Shown: positions 33,850-43,579 of the stretch, piece by piece
Position numbering within the stretch: position 1 is the first letter of the stretch
Layout: each line of letters starts with the position of its first letter
NCBI RefSeq assembly: GCF_022227765.1
Contig: NZ_JAJMLZ010000002.1
Span: forward strand, 186,001 to 250,000
Length of the DNA: 64,000 nucleotides
Direction: 5' to 3'
DNA from: Ectothiorhodospira shaposhnikovii
GTDB taxonomy: Bacteria > Pseudomonadota > Gammaproteobacteria > Ectothiorhodospirales > Ectothiorhodospiraceae
The notes under the pieces: model-generated
The model's input: the letters and a program-made list of their open reading frames with translations, nothing else
Database searches by the model: none
What the model was told of the DNA's origin: nothing
Made by a program: the position numbers and the translations under genes

Positions 33850-33986
33850 GTGGGAAATTTGCCGAGACGCCCGCCTTCGAGGGGGTGACGGCGAGGGGCC
33901 TGTTCAGCATTTCCCTGGAGGATTACAAAAGATAACCGGGTGCGGCACACTTGAGACCGGACCTTGCCACCGCAAGCTGGAATCCC

Positions 33987-35165
33987 ATGCTCTCTTCGCA
34001 ACCTCCACCGCCCCTGACCCTGTATGTGCACATCCCCTGGTGTGTGCGCAAGTGCCCCTACTGCGACTTCAATTCCCATGCCGCCGACAAGATTCCCGAA
34101 CAGGCCTATGTGGAGGCCCTGATCGCGGACCTGGAGACGGAACTGCCCATGGTCTGGGGGCGATGCATCGACAGTGTCTTCATCGGCGGCGGCACTCCCA
34201 GCCTGCTGAGCCCCGAGGCCATCGAACATCTGCTGTCGGCGATCCGCGCCCGTCTCATCTGCCGCCCCTATGCGGAAATCACCCTGGAGGCCAACCCCGG
34301 CACCGTGGAACAGGCCCGTTTCGAGGGCTACCGGGCGGCGGGGGTGAACCGCCTGTCCATGGGGATCCAGACCTTTGACGATGCCCTGCTCGGGGCACTG
34401 GGCCGCATCCATACGGGGCGGGAGGCCTGGGAGGCGGTGGCCGCGGCGCGGGCGGCGGGATTCGAAAACCTGAACCTGGACCTGATGTTCGGCCTGCCCG
34501 GCCAGACGGTGGCCCAGGCCATGGCTGACCTGGACACGGCCATGGATCTGGGGCCTGAGCACCTGAGCTGGTATGAACTGACCCTGGAGCCCAACACGGC
34601 CTTTGCCGCCGCCCCTCCCACCCTGCCCGACGAGGACACCCAGTGGGCGATGATGACCGAGGGGCAGACCCGCCTGGCATCCCGGGGGTTTGCGCACTAC
34701 GAGGTCTCAGCCTATGCCGGGAACGGGCGACAGTGCCGACATAATCTCAACTACTGGCAGTTCGGGGATTATCTGGGCATCGGCGCCGGGGCTCATGGCA
34801 AGCTCACGTTACCGGCGGAGGGACGCATCCTGCGCCGCTGGCGTCACCGCCAGCCGGCGGCCTTCATGGAAGGGGCACGGGCCGGGCGTGCGCTGAACGG
34901 GGAGCGGGTGCTTGGCCCGGAGGAAACGGCATTCGAGTTCATGCTCAATGCCCTGCGGCTGGTGGAGGGCGTACCGTCAACCCTCTTTACCCGCCACACG
35001 GGCCTGGGGCTGGAGGTCCTGGAGCCGGCAAGGTCGGAAGCGGTGGCCCGGGGACTGCTGGAAGATGACCCATCGCGGCTGGTGGCGACCGCGACGGGGC
35101 GACAGTTCCTGAATGACCTGGTGGGGCTGTTCCTGCCCGCGGAAGGACCGGACGAGAAGGATTGA
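33987..35165 (+). CDS. hemW: Radical SAM heme chaperone HemW
   Basis: 392 residues from ATG 33987; a TTG at 33951 would lengthen it by twelve residues. The N-terminus has LYVHIPWCVRKCPYCDFNSH with the CxxxCxxC radical SAM cluster site, then VFIGGGTPSLLSPEAIEHLL, ITLEANPGTVEQARFEGYRAAGVNRLS (region about 90-117), and YELTLEPNT. It lacks the extra N-terminal cysteine region of true HemN. HemW binds heme and delivers it to respiratory enzymes. It lies in the conserved rph-rdgB-(x)-hemW neighbourhood and is convergent with the ligase/DUF116 gene. Confidence 0.94.
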   Translation: MLSSQPPPPLTLYVHIPWCVRKCPYCDFNSHAADKIPEQAYVEALIADLETELPMVWGRCIDSVFIGGGTPSLLSPEAIEHLLSAIRARLICRPYAEITLEANPGTVEQARFEGYRAAGVNRLSMGIQTFDDALLGALGRIHTGREAWEAVAAARAAGFENLNLDLMFGLPGQTVAQAMADLDTAMDLGPEHLSWYELTLEPNTAFAAAPPTLPDEDTQWAMMTEGQTRLASRGFAHYEVSAYAGNGRQCRHNLNYWQFGDYLGIGAGAHGKLTLPAEGRILRRWRHRQPAAFMEGARAGRALNGERVLGPEETAFEFMLNALRLVEGVPSTLFTRHTGLGLEVLEPARSEAVARGLLEDDPSRLVATATGRQFLNDLVGLFLPAEGPDEKD

Positions 35166-35170
35166 GGTGA

Positions 35171-36733
35171 TCAATCCGTCGGCTTCTTCGGCACCCACAC
35201 CATCACCTTCTCCACCAGCCCCATGTCCAGTTCGGCCTCGGCGGTGAACTCGCCGGCGTAGGCGGCCTCTTCTTGGTTCAGGTCGTAGCAGTTGGCACCG
35301 GTGATGTCCATGAGCACCGCCGGGATGCCGGCGGCGCGAAAGGCATGGATACGCTTCTGATAGAAATCCCGACAGCACATGCCCACATAGGCGGGTTCGC
35401 CATCCGCCTGCATCTGCTCCAGCACCCGACACAGGTGCTCATAGCGGGTGATGGTCACCACCTTCATGCCCCGCTCCCGGGCCAGACGATAAGCCTCCCC
35501 CACGTCGCAGCCGCCGCATTCAGGGCAGGCATCCTCGTGACGCCAGTCGCACCAGGCGGGCTTGGCACAGTAAGGCACCAGCATGACCGAGGCCCGACCG
35601 AGGATGTCCCTGACCCCTTCCACCCCTTCAGGCCGGTGGACCATGAGCCGGTTGGCCTGTCGGACATCCAGGCCCAGCCCCTGCTCGGCCCGACGCCCCA
35701 GGGTCAGGCGCAGCAGTCGGCACAATTCGTCGGGACCCAACCCGGGAAGCTGAACGTCCTCTGCCCGCAAACGGCGGATCATGCGCACTTCCGCCGCCTC
35801 CATCGGCGCACCGGCCAGGGTCTCGGCCAGGGAGAGAAACAGATCCGGCGGTGCCACATGCACCGCGCCGGAGAAGTGGGCCGCCCGGATCACCCGCCCG
35901 CTCTCATCGGGCAACAGGCGCAGCTGCAGGATACCGCCGGGGGTGGGTAAAAAAGCCTGCCAACTGCGGTCGGCGCTCTCCGGCCAGTCCTCGTCCAGGG
36001 CGGGATCCATGGGCACGTCCAGCCATGAGACGCCCTTCTCCGGGTCGGGCGCGGTCATGATGCCCTCCAGCGCCAACTCCCCAAGCAGGGAGCGGGTGAC
36101 GGCGACCTTCAGGGTCTCCATGTCCAGATCCCTGACCGGCAGCTCCTCCAGGGTGATGAAACGGTGGCGCGCGCTGAGAATACCCTGGGCGCTGAGCTTT
36201 TCCCGCGGCGCCCGCAGCACCTTGAGCAGGACTTCCGTATCCAGGCTTTCCAGGATCACCGCCTGATAGAGAACGGCGCCGGCCTCGATGGCCAGAAACC
36301 CCGCCCCCAGCTTGCGCCCGGACACTTCCAGGTCGTTGGGGAAGGCGGTATGGGCGGGAATGCCCAGACCCACCAAGGCCCGTACCAGGGCACGGTTGAG
36401 TCGGGCCATCAGCGCCGTGAGGGTATCCCCCTCCCCCAGCCATTGACGGGGCAGGGTCAGACTCAGGCAGCACTGACCCGGCGCCAGATAGAGGGCGCCC
36501 CCGCCGGTGAGCCGGCGCACCACGGGAATGCCCGCCTCGTCGCAGTAGGTGCCGCGGACCCCGTGGCAGACGGCTTCGTGACGGCCCAGGCTGGCGGTGG
36601 GCTCATAGCGATGGAATCGCAGCCTGGCCTCGTCGGCGGCCACGGAACCCGCCAGATGGCGAAGGTCCCGGGCCACCTGCTCAGCCCCCGGCGCGATGCC
36701 GTCGGTCCAGACCCGGCAGGGCCGGACCGTCAT
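35171..36733 (-). CDS. Lipoate-protein ligase-like/DUF116 fusion protein
   Basis: 520 residues. Residues about 1-240 form an LplA/LipB/BirA-type catalytic domain: [37 protein letters not shown] (matching R-R-x-S-G-G-G-x-V-x-H) and [24 protein letters not shown] with the Lys of the G-R-K motif. An accessory lipoate-ligase C-terminal-like part follows. The last 170 residues are a DUF116 domain with a cysteine cluster CAKPAWC-x7-CPECGGC and later CC and C residues, suggestive of a metal or Fe-S site. It is the last gene of the ubiU-ubiV operon, overlapping ubiV by four bases. The substrate protein and acyl group are unknown; lipoyl transfer is an inference from the fold. Confidence 0.75.
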   Translation of the reverse strand: MTVRPCRVWTDGIAPGAEQVARDLRHLAGSVAADEARLRFHRYEPTASLGRHEAVCHGVRGTYCDEAGIPVVRRLTGGGALYLAPGQCCLSLTLPRQWLGEGDTLTALMARLNRALVRALVGLGIPAHTAFPNDLEVSGRKLGAGFLAIEAGAVLYQAVILESLDTEVLLKVLRAPREKLSAQGILSARHRFITLEELPVRDLDMETLKVAVTRSLLGELALEGIMTAPDPEKGVSWLDVPMDPALDEDWPESADRSWQAFLPTPGGILQLRLLPDESGRVIRAAHFSGAVHVAPPDLFLSLAETLAGAPMEAAEVRMIRRLRAEDVQLPGLGPDELCRLLRLTLGRRAEQGLGLDVRQANRLMVHRPEGVEGVRDILGRASVMLVPYCAKPAWCDWRHEDACPECGGCDVGEAYRLARERGMKVVTITRYEHLCRVLEQMQADGEPAYVGMCCRDFYQKRIHAFRAAGIPAVLMDITGANCYDLNQEEAAYAGEFTAEAELDMGLVEKVMVWVPKKPTD

Positions 36734-37623
36734 GCCGATACGCTCTCCCGCCAGTTCATGCCGGCGTCACCTTCCCAGTAGCCGTCGCAGAAGCGGGGGA
36801 ACAGGGGCTTCATGGCGTCCAGGGCCTGACGCGGGGTCAGGCTACCGTCGATGCAACCGCGGAAGGCCCTGACCACCGCCTCGGTGCCTTCCGGTTCCGG
36901 CGAAATGCGCACCACGTCGATCCCCATGGCCCGCAGGTCAGGCATGGCCTCGATCAGGTTGTTGGGATCGGCGGACTGGAGCTGGATGCCGTTGATGGTG
37001 AGGAAGCCGCTACCGTCCTGGGTGGCCAGGGGCAGCCCCGCCGGATAGTCCAGGCAGGCCAGTTGGCAGTCATCCTTGGGCAGGTTGCGGGCGCGGGCGG
37101 TGAAGCAGCGGGCGGAGAAGGCCAGGGGCAGACGACCGAACACCAGCACTTCGGTTTCCAGTCCGTCGGGCCGGGCCTTGTGCATGGCTTCCAGGATATG
37201 CCGGGACAGCTCCACCGGCATCACCCAGCGCACCGCGCCGATGTCCCGCAACTCACGCAGGGTGCCGGCGTTGTAGGTGTTGATGTTGGGGCCGGCGACG
37301 AAGGGCTTGCCCAGGGACAGGCCCAGGGACGTGGCATCGTTGGCCTCGATCATGAAGCGACCGTTCTGCACCAGGCGCTCCAGGGCCAGGCGCTCGGATT
37401 CCGCTTCCATCAGGGCCAGGGTGGACATGACCACGGTCTTGCCGGCGGCGGCCAGGCGATCGGCCACCTCCAGCCAGTCGGCGGCACGTAGCTCGCGGCG
37501 CTTGGAGCAGACCGTCTCGCCCAGGTAGACGATGTCCACCGGCCACTGTTCGACGGCGGCGTAGAATTCCATGACCCGCTCGCGGGGCCAGTAATACTGA
37601 ATGGGTCCCAGGGAAAGTTTCAT
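36730..37623 (-). CDS. ubiV: Oxygen-independent ubiquinone biosynthesis protein UbiV (U32 family)
   Basis: 297 residues from ATG 37623, overlapping ubiU (ATGA). It is a peptidase-U32-like TIM-barrel protein with [33 protein letters not shown] (first Cys, about residue 40), and [20 protein letters not shown], giving the C-x12-C-x3-C spacing of the UbiV 4Fe-4S ligands. With UbiU it hydroxylates ubiquinone precursors without O2, using prephenate as oxygen donor. This marks a facultative or anaerobic lifestyle using ubiquinone. The partner ubiT is not in the window. Confidence 0.92.
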   Translation of the reverse strand: MKLSLGPIQYYWPRERVMEFYAAVEQWPVDIVYLGETVCSKRRELRAADWLEVADRLAAAGKTVVMSTLALMEAESERLALERLVQNGRFMIEANDATSLGLSLGKPFVAGPNINTYNAGTLRELRDIGAVRWVMPVELSRHILEAMHKARPDGLETEVLVFGRLPLAFSARCFTARARNLPKDDCQLACLDYPAGLPLATQDGSGFLTINGIQLQSADPNNLIEAMPDLRAMGIDVVRISPEPEGTEAVVRAFRGCIDGSLTPRQALDAMKPLFPRFCDGYWEGDAGMNWRESVSA

Positions 37624-38636
37624 TGCCAGGCTCTGTGCAAGGCACCCAGGGTCTGGGTGCGTCCTTCGGACATGCCGGCGAGCTGGGAGGCCCATTCCGG
37701 CCGCGGGGTGTAGGCATCGGGGTTGGCGTGGCAGGCATCCAGGGCCTGGCGCATGACGCGCGTGGCCTGGCCCACATAGGCGGGACTGCGCTGACGGCCT
37801 TCCAGCTTGATGGCCTTGACGCCGATCTTGAGCAGATCGGCCAGGATGTCCAGGGTGCTCAGGCTGGTGGGTTCCTCGATGGCGTAGATGCTGTCATCGC
37901 AACTGCCCACCTGATAGCGGCCCTTGCAGATGACCGGGTAGCCGGCGCTTTCGCCGGGCTTGAAGGTATCGATGAGCACGCCGTTCAAGCGCGCCTCGCG
38001 ACCGCGGCCGGTCTCGATCCAGCGCACGGCGTGGGCGGGGGAGCAGGCCCCCTTGGTGTTGGGGGAGTCGCCGGTGGCATAGGAGGACAGCATGCAGCGG
38101 CCCTCCACCATCACGCACAGGCTACCGAAGCCGAACACCTCGATGTCCAGCTTGGCCCGCTCGATCACCTGCGCCACCTGGGACATGGACAGCACCCGGG
38201 GCAGCACGGCGCGTACCACGCCGTAGCGCTCGTGGTAGAAGTTCAGGGCATCGGCGGTGGTGGCGGACCCCTGAACCGACAGATGCAGGGTGAGATCCTT
38301 GTGGGTATCGGCGGCATAGCGCAAAAGCCCCATGTCGGCGAGGATGACGGCGTTCACGCCCTCCTCGGCGGCCACATCCACCGCCTGGGTGGCGGCGGTC
38401 CAGATATCCGGCTGGGGATAGGTGTTGAGGGCCATGTAGACCTTCACGCCCTTGCCCCGGGCGTAGGCAATGCCCTTCTGCAGGGCCTTGCGGTCAAAGT
38501 TCAGGCCCGGGAAGTTACGGGCATTGGTCTCGCCGCGCAGGCTCAGATAAACGGCATCGGCGCCGTTGTCCACGGCTGCCCGGAGCGCCGGGAAGCCGCC
38601 CGCCGGACAGACCAGCTCCATACGATCTGGGTTCAT
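37620..38636 (-). CDS. ubiU: Oxygen-independent ubiquinone biosynthesis protein UbiU (U32 family)
   Basis: 338 residues from ATG 38636 with AGGAGAG nine bases upstream. Begins [28 protein letters not shown] (about residues 6-33). The four cluster cysteines are visible in [29 protein letters not shown] and YPVICKGRY. It forms a 4Fe-4S heterodimer with UbiV for anaerobic hydroxylation in ubiquinone synthesis. It overlaps the upstream radical SAM gene by one base and ubiV by four. UbiU/V genes are usually regulated by FNR-type oxygen response; no such box is clear inside this operon. Confidence 0.93.
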   Translation of the reverse strand: MNPDRMELVCPAGGFPALRAAVDNGADAVYLSLRGETNARNFPGLNFDRKALQKGIAYARGKGVKVYMALNTYPQPDIWTAATQAVDVAAEEGVNAVILADMGLLRYAADTHKDLTLHLSVQGSATTADALNFYHERYGVVRAVLPRVLSMSQVAQVIERAKLDIEVFGFGSLCVMVEGRCMLSSYATGDSPNTKGACSPAHAVRWIETGRGREARLNGVLIDTFKPGESAGYPVICKGRYQVGSCDDSIYAIEEPTSLSTLDILADLLKIGVKAIKLEGRQRSPAYVGQATRVMRQALDACHANPDAYTPRPEWASQLAGMSEGRTQTLGALHRAWQ

Positions 38637-39595
38637 CAACAACTCTCCTGGGTTCCTGGAAGGTGACTGTCTGAATGCAGGGGACGCGCACCCTGCCGGG
38701 TCCCCCGCCGTGTCAGCTCCTGTTCGATGGCGTTGATCACCGTCCACTTGCTGCCGCACCAGTCCGGTGCCAGCAGCAGGGGCTTGCGCGCCGTGGCGGT
38801 CAGGCGATGGAACACCACCTCGGGCGGGGTCATCTCGATCATGTCCACCGCCGTGTTCACATATTCGTTCAGGGTCCAGGGCCGGTATTCGCCGGCGCGC
38901 CACTGGCGGGACAGGCGGGTGCCCCGGACCACATGCAGGGGATGAAGCTTGAGGCCATCGGTGCCTTCATTCAAGACCCGGGCCAGGGTTTCCCGCTGAT
39001 GCCAGGGAGTCTCGCCGGGCAGACCGATGATCAGGTGAGTGCAAACGGACAGACCCCGACCGCGGGCACGCCGGACGGCGTCCTGGTATTCGGCAAAGCC
39101 GTGCCCCCGGTTGACCCGGCCCAGGGTCTCGTCGAAGGCGGACTGCAGGCCCAACTCCAGCCACAAGGTATGGCCCTGTTCCTGGTAGGAAACCAGCAGG
39201 TCCAGCACCTCGTCGGGCACGCAGTCGGGGCGGGTACCGATGGACAGCCCCACCACCCCCGGCTGCTCCAGGGCGGCATCATAGAGGGCCTTGAGACGGG
39301 TGACCTCGGCGTAGGTGTTGGTATAGGCCTGAAAATAGGCCAGATGCAGGCGGGCGCCGGTGCGCCGGGCCACCACGGCCCTGCCCTCGTCCAGCTGCCG
39401 GCGCACGGCACCGCCGTCCTGCCCCTGGGGGGCAAAACTGGCGTTGTTGCAGAAGCTGCAACCGCCGCGGCCCTTGGTGCCGTCCATGTTGGGGCAGATG
39501 AATCCGGCGCTCACGGTGAGCTTGTGCACCCGCTGGCCGTACCGTGCCCGCAGGTGGCTGCCCAGGGTGTTGACGCGGTCGGTGAGCGTGGACAT
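38636..39595 (-). CDS. Radical SAM protein, TIGR01212/YhcC family
   Basis: 319 residues from ATG 39595. The cluster motif is in KLTVSAGFICPNMDGTKGRGGCSFCNNASFAP (C-x14-C-x2-C-type spacing of this family, described by region about 25-55). It continues AYFQAYTNTYAEV, VGLSIGTRPDCVPDEVLDLL, and VCTHLIIGLPGETPWHQRET. YhcC-like enzymes are widespread but of unknown reaction. It lies between a TatD-associated radical SAM gene (two-base gap) and ubiU (one-base overlap), so translation of the group is coupled. Confidence 0.88.
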   Translation of the reverse strand: MSTLTDRVNTLGSHLRARYGQRVHKLTVSAGFICPNMDGTKGRGGCSFCNNASFAPQGQDGGAVRRQLDEGRAVVARRTGARLHLAYFQAYTNTYAEVTRLKALYDAALEQPGVVGLSIGTRPDCVPDEVLDLLVSYQEQGHTLWLELGLQSAFDETLGRVNRGHGFAEYQDAVRRARGRGLSVCTHLIIGLPGETPWHQRETLARVLNEGTDGLKLHPLHVVRGTRLSRQWRAGEYRPWTLNEYVNTAVDMIEMTPPEVVFHRLTATARKPLLLAPDWCGSKWTVINAIEQELTRRGTRQGARPLHSDSHLPGTQESC

Positions 39596-39597
39596 CG

Positions 39598-40227
39598 TCA
39601 GCCCACCTGATCCAGAACCCGACGACGAAACCCCACCCCCAGTTCCCGGGCCATGGCTTCGCAGGCGGTGATGTCCACCCCCGGAAGGCCGTCGACGGCG
39701 GTGACGGTGACCTCGGGCACATGGACACGGGCGGCACGCACGAAGTCCAGCAGGGCCGGATAGGCACCGGGCAGTTTGGGCCGACAGTGCCGCTCGTAGG
39801 TGAAGGCATCCTGGGCATTGAGGGAAACGGACAGGGCATCGATGCAGCCGGCCATCTCCGGGGTCACATCCCGGCCGTGGACCAGACTGGCCAGGCCGTC
39901 GGTATTGATGCGAATGGCGGGGGCGCCTCGGGCCTTGAGCTGCCGGGCCACGCTCAGGACGGCGTCCAGGCGCAGGGTGGGCTCGCCCAGGCCGCAGAAC
40001 ACCACGGCTTCGTAATCCTTCGGATCGCCCACCGCGTCGAGCATCTGTTCCACCGTGGGTTCCCGATACAGCCGCAGGGGGTATCCCTGCACCTCCCAGG
40101 TCTTGTTGAACTTGGGGCAGAAGGCGCAGCGCAGGGTGCAACGGTTGGTGACGTTCAGGTAACGGCGGTTGTGTAGGCTGTAGCCCACCACGGGGTCTGC
40201 GTGGTGGTCGGCCGTCTGTTGCTGCAT
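39598..40227 (-). CDS. Radical SAM protein of the TatD-associated type
   Basis: 209 residues from ATG 40227 (GAGGTAG upstream). GYSLHNRRYLNVTNRCTLRCAFCPKFN contains the CxxxCxxC site (about residues 29-36). VVFCGLGEPTLRLDAVL is the GGEP-like SAM motif and IRINTDGLASLVHGRDVTPEM follows. The size and the N-R-x-Y-L-N-V/I-T-N-R-C pattern match small radical SAM proteins often found beside tatD. No tatD is nearby here. It heads the five-gene minus-strand operon ending with the ligase/DUF116 fusion. Reaction unknown. Confidence 0.82.
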   Translation of the reverse strand: MQQQTADHHADPVVGYSLHNRRYLNVTNRCTLRCAFCPKFNKTWEVQGYPLRLYREPTVEQMLDAVGDPKDYEAVVFCGLGEPTLRLDAVLSVARQLKARGAPAIRINTDGLASLVHGRDVTPEMAGCIDALSVSLNAQDAFTYERHCRPKLPGAYPALLDFVRAARVHVPEVTVTAVDGLPGVDITACEAMARELGVGFRRRVLDQVG

Positions 40228-40405
40228 CTTCAAGCTACCTCTTGGCTTGCGGCCCGGGGTCGGGGCCGCGACCCGACGCCCGAAACCGCGGCGTGGGCTC
40301 GCCGGGAAAACCGCCATTAAACATGAATTGGCGGTCGCTGTCATGTTCTGGAATCAGTCTTGGCCGGTGCCGCAGGCCAACCCCGCCATGCGCGGCCGGG
40401 GCCGC

Positions 40406-40969
40406 TCAGGTCTTGGGCAATGTCACGCCCCGTTGCCCCTGATACTTGCCGCCCCGATCCTTGTAGGAAGTCTCGCAGACCTCGTCGGACTCCAGGAACA
40501 ACATCTGCGCCACTCCTTCATTGGCATAGATCCGCGCCGGCAGGGGGGTGGTATTGGAAAACTCCAGGGTCACATGCCCCTCCCACTCCGGCTCCAGGGG
40601 GGTTACATTCACAATGATGCCGCAGCGGGCATAGGTGCTCTTGCCCAGACAGATGGTCAGTACATTGCGGGGAATCCGGAAATACTCCACCGTCCGCGCC
40701 AGGGCGAAGGAGTTGGGGGGGATGATGCAGACATCCGATTTGACGTCCACGAAACTGCGTTCGTCGAAGGACTTGGGGTCCACGATGGTGGAGTTGATGT
40801 TGGTGAACACCTTGAATTCGTCGGCACAGCGCACGTCATAGCCGTAACTGGAGGTGCCGTAGGAGATGATGCGCTCCTCCCCGGCGTACCTCATTTGCCC
40901 CGGCTCGAAGGGATCGATCATGCCCTGCGCCGCCATGCGGCGGATCCACTTGTCCGATTTGATCGACAT
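40406..40969 (-). CDS. dcd: dCTP deaminase
   Basis: 187 residues. Converts dCTP to dUTP and ammonia for thymidylate supply; forms a trimer. Motifs: [65 protein letters not shown] (region 110-140, with the catalytic Glu in EWEG and active-site Ser/Arg), and the tail [12 protein letters not shown]. Normal length. It lies 14 bases downstream of apbC; this apbC-dcd pairing is common in proteobacteria. Confidence 0.97.
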   Translation of the reverse strand: MSIKSDKWIRRMAAQGMIDPFEPGQMRYAGEERIISYGTSSYGYDVRCADEFKVFTNINSTIVDPKSFDERSFVDVKSDVCIIPPNSFALARTVEYFRIPRNVLTICLGKSTYARCGIIVNVTPLEPEWEGHVTLEFSNTTPLPARIYANEGVAQMLFLESDEVCETSYKDRGGKYQGQRGVTLPKT

Positions 40970-40983
40970 GAAACGACCTGCCT

Positions 40984-42069
40984 TTACTGGATGACGATGT
41001 TGGGGAACTTGGCGCTGTAGTCCCGGGCCTGGGCGGCCAGGCGCGCGGCGGTGCGGCGGGCGATCTCCCGGTAGATCTCTGCGATGCGGCTATCGGGCTG
41101 GGCAATCACGGTGGGGCGACCACCGTCGGCCTGTTCACGGATATGGATATCCAGCGGCAGGGCGCCGAGGAACTCCACGCCGTAGTCCCGGGCCATGCGC
41201 TCGCCGCCGCCCTGGCCGAAGATGTATTCCTCGTGACCGCAGTTGGAACAGATGTGGATGCTCATGTTCTCCACCACCCCCAGCACCGGCACGTCCACCT
41301 TCTCGAACATCTTCAGACCCTTGCGGGCATCCAGCAGGGCGATGTCCTGGGGGGTGGTGACGATGACGGCACCGCTCACCGGAATCTTCTGGGCCAGGGT
41401 AAGCTGAGTGTCGCCGGTACCCGGTGGCAGGTCGATGACCAGATAATCCAGCGCCTTCCAGTTGGTGTCCCGCAACAGCTGCTCCAGGGCCTGGGTGACC
41501 ATGGGGCCACGCCAGATCATGGGGGTATCCTCATCGATGAGAAAACCGATGGACATGGCCTGGATGCCGTGGTTTTCCATCGGCTCCATGGTCTTGCCGT
41601 CGCGGGTCTCCGGCTTGCCGGAGATGCCCAGCATGCGGGGCTGGCTGGGACCATAGATGTCGGCATCCAGGATGCCCACGCTGGCCCCCTCCCCCGCCAG
41701 GGCCAGGGCCAGGTTGACGGCGGTGGTGGACTTGCCCACCCCGCCCTTGCCGGAGGCCACCGCGATGATGTTCTTGATCCCCTGAAGGGGTTTGAGATTC
41801 TTCTGTACCGCGTGGGAGACGATGCGAGTCTCCACCTGCACCTCCACCGCGGCGACGCCCGGGATGCGTCCCACCCGCTCGGTCACCGCCCGGCGCAGCG
41901 CATCGTGCCAGCCGGCGGCGGCATAGCCCAGGGTCAGCCGGATGCCGACCTTGTCGCCATCCACCTGGATATCCTTGACGGCCTTGGTGGACATCAGGTC
42001 CTTGTCCATGTAGGGATCCTGGATCTCCTTGAGAGCCGTTTCAACCTGCAAGCGGGACACCTGGGACAT
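40984..42069 (-). CDS. apbC: Iron-sulfur cluster carrier protein ApbC (Mrp family)
   Basis: 361 residues from ATG 42069, where GAGGAAGG lies five bases upstream; an ATG at 42093 lacks a ribosome site. An N-terminal MIP18/DUF59 domain (about 1-90) is followed by the P-loop NTPase with deviant Walker [21 protein letters not shown] (about 102-121), [14 protein letters not shown] and [14 protein letters not shown]. Cysteines [16 protein letters not shown] near residue 270 are the CxxC pair that bridges the cluster in the dimer. It assembles and transfers 4Fe-4S clusters. Confidence 0.96.
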   Translation of the reverse strand: MSQVSRLQVETALKEIQDPYMDKDLMSTKAVKDIQVDGDKVGIRLTLGYAAAGWHDALRRAVTERVGRIPGVAAVEVQVETRIVSHAVQKNLKPLQGIKNIIAVASGKGGVGKSTTAVNLALALAGEGASVGILDADIYGPSQPRMLGISGKPETRDGKTMEPMENHGIQAMSIGFLIDEDTPMIWRGPMVTQALEQLLRDTNWKALDYLVIDLPPGTGDTQLTLAQKIPVSGAVIVTTPQDIALLDARKGLKMFEKVDVPVLGVVENMSIHICSNCGHEEYIFGQGGGERMARDYGVEFLGALPLDIHIREQADGGRPTVIAQPDSRIAEIYREIARRTAARLAAQARDYSAKFPNIVIQ

Positions 42070-42223
42070 CAAGCCTTCCTCGGGGAATTTCATTGGGGGG
42101 ATTCATAGTGCAATCCTGGGATTCTACACCATGGGATCAGAGAAGGCTGAATCCCCCTGCCGATGAAGGGTTTGCCGTGGAGCGCGCCCACGTCACGGCC
42201 GCAACTGAAGTATCATTTCCCCC

Positions 42224-43579
42224 ATGAAAACCCCCGAACTCCTCGCCCCCGCCGGCACCCTGAAGAACCTGCGCTACGCCTTGGCCTACGGCGCCGATGC
42301 GGTGTATGCCGGCCTGCCCCGCTACTCCCTGCGGGTGCGCAACAACGACTTTTCCACCCTGGAACGACTGCAGACCGGGATCGAGGCCACCCACGCCGCG
42401 GGCCGCCGATTTTTCCTGGCCGCCAATATTGCCGCCCATCCCACCAAGGTGCAGACCTTCCTCAAGGATCTGACCCCGGTGGTGGCCCTGGCACCGGATG
42501 CGCTGATCATGTCGGATCCGGGCCTGATCCTGATGGTCCGTGAAACCTGGCCGCAGATCCCGGTGCACCTGTCGGTGCAGGCCAATACGGTGAACCAGGC
42601 CTCGGTACGCTTCTGGCGGGGGCTGGGCCTATCCCGGGTGATCCTGTCCCGGGAGCTGTCCCTGGAGGAGATCAGCAGGATCCGTCAGGACTGCCCGGAC
42701 ACGGAACTGGAAGTGATGGTGCACGGGGCCATGTGCATCGCCTATTCCGGGCGCTGCCTGCTGTCGGGCTACTTCAATCACCGGGATGCCAACCAGGGGG
42801 CCTGCACCAATTCCTGCCGCTGGCGCTACCGCCTGCACCCCGCCCGGGCCGATGACACCGGCGACCTGCTGCCGATGGAGGAAGCCGCCGGGGGACGTCA
42901 TCCACGGGCGAACGAGGCATTCCTGCTGGAGGAAGGGGAACGGCCCGGACAGCTCATGCCGGTGGAGGAGGATGAGCACGGCACCTACATTCTCAATTCC
43001 ATGGACCTGCGGGCGGTGGAGCATGTGCGGCGACTGACGGAGATCGGGGTGGACGCGCTGAAGATCGAGGGCCGGACCAAATCCCACTACTACGCCGCCC
43101 GCGCCACCCAGGTGTATCGCCGTGCCATCGACGATGCAGCGGCGGGCCGGGACTTCGATCCGCGACTGCTGGATCACCTGGAGGGGCTGGCCAACCGGGG
43201 CTATACCGACGGCTTCCTCACCCGCAACAAGGACCGCACCGCACAGAATTATGAACGGGGACACTCGGAATCCGCCCGCCAGCTGTTCGTGGGAGAGATC
43301 CTGGGCTTTGATCCCGACACCGAGCTGGCGGAGATCGAGGTAAAGAACAAGTTTGCGGTGGGAGATCGTTTGGAGGTGATGACCCCGGCGGGCAGCCGCG
43401 AACTGGTCCTGGAAGCCCTGTTCAGCCTTGCGGGAGAGGCAATGGCGGAGGCGCCGGGCGCGGGCTACCGGGTCCGGATCCCCCTGCCCGAGGGGGATTA
43501 CCACCTGGGTCTGGTGGTACGGTACATGGACACGCGGACCTCTCAAACACCTTGCGACGCCTCCTCCTTTCAACCCTGA
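42224..43579 (+). CDS. trhP: tRNA 5-hydroxyuridine modification protein TrhP/YegQ (U32 family)
   Basis: 451 residues, the usual YegQ length. ELLAPAGTLKNLRYALAYGADAVYAGL at the N-terminus, VHLSVQANTVNQASVRFW, the U32 signature ELEVMVHGAMCIAYSGRCLLSGYF, ACTNSCRWRYRL with cysteines that likely bind Fe-S, and IEGRTKSHYYAARATQVYRRAID. TrhP makes 5-hydroxyuridine at the tRNA wobble position using prephenate. This is the third U32 protein in the window. It is divergent from apbC (154-base gap) and overlaps the next gene by 28 bases. Confidence 0.92.
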   Translation: MKTPELLAPAGTLKNLRYALAYGADAVYAGLPRYSLRVRNNDFSTLERLQTGIEATHAAGRRFFLAANIAAHPTKVQTFLKDLTPVVALAPDALIMSDPGLILMVRETWPQIPVHLSVQANTVNQASVRFWRGLGLSRVILSRELSLEEISRIRQDCPDTELEVMVHGAMCIAYSGRCLLSGYFNHRDANQGACTNSCRWRYRLHPARADDTGDLLPMEEAAGGRHPRANEAFLLEEGERPGQLMPVEEDEHGTYILNSMDLRAVEHVRRLTEIGVDALKIEGRTKSHYYAARATQVYRRAIDDAAAGRDFDPRLLDHLEGLANRGYTDGFLTRNKDRTAQNYERGHSESARQLFVGEILGFDPDTELAEIEVKNKFAVGDRLEVMTPAGSRELVLEALFSLAGEAMAEAPGAGYRVRIPLPEGDYHLGLVVRYMDTRTSQTPCDASSFQP

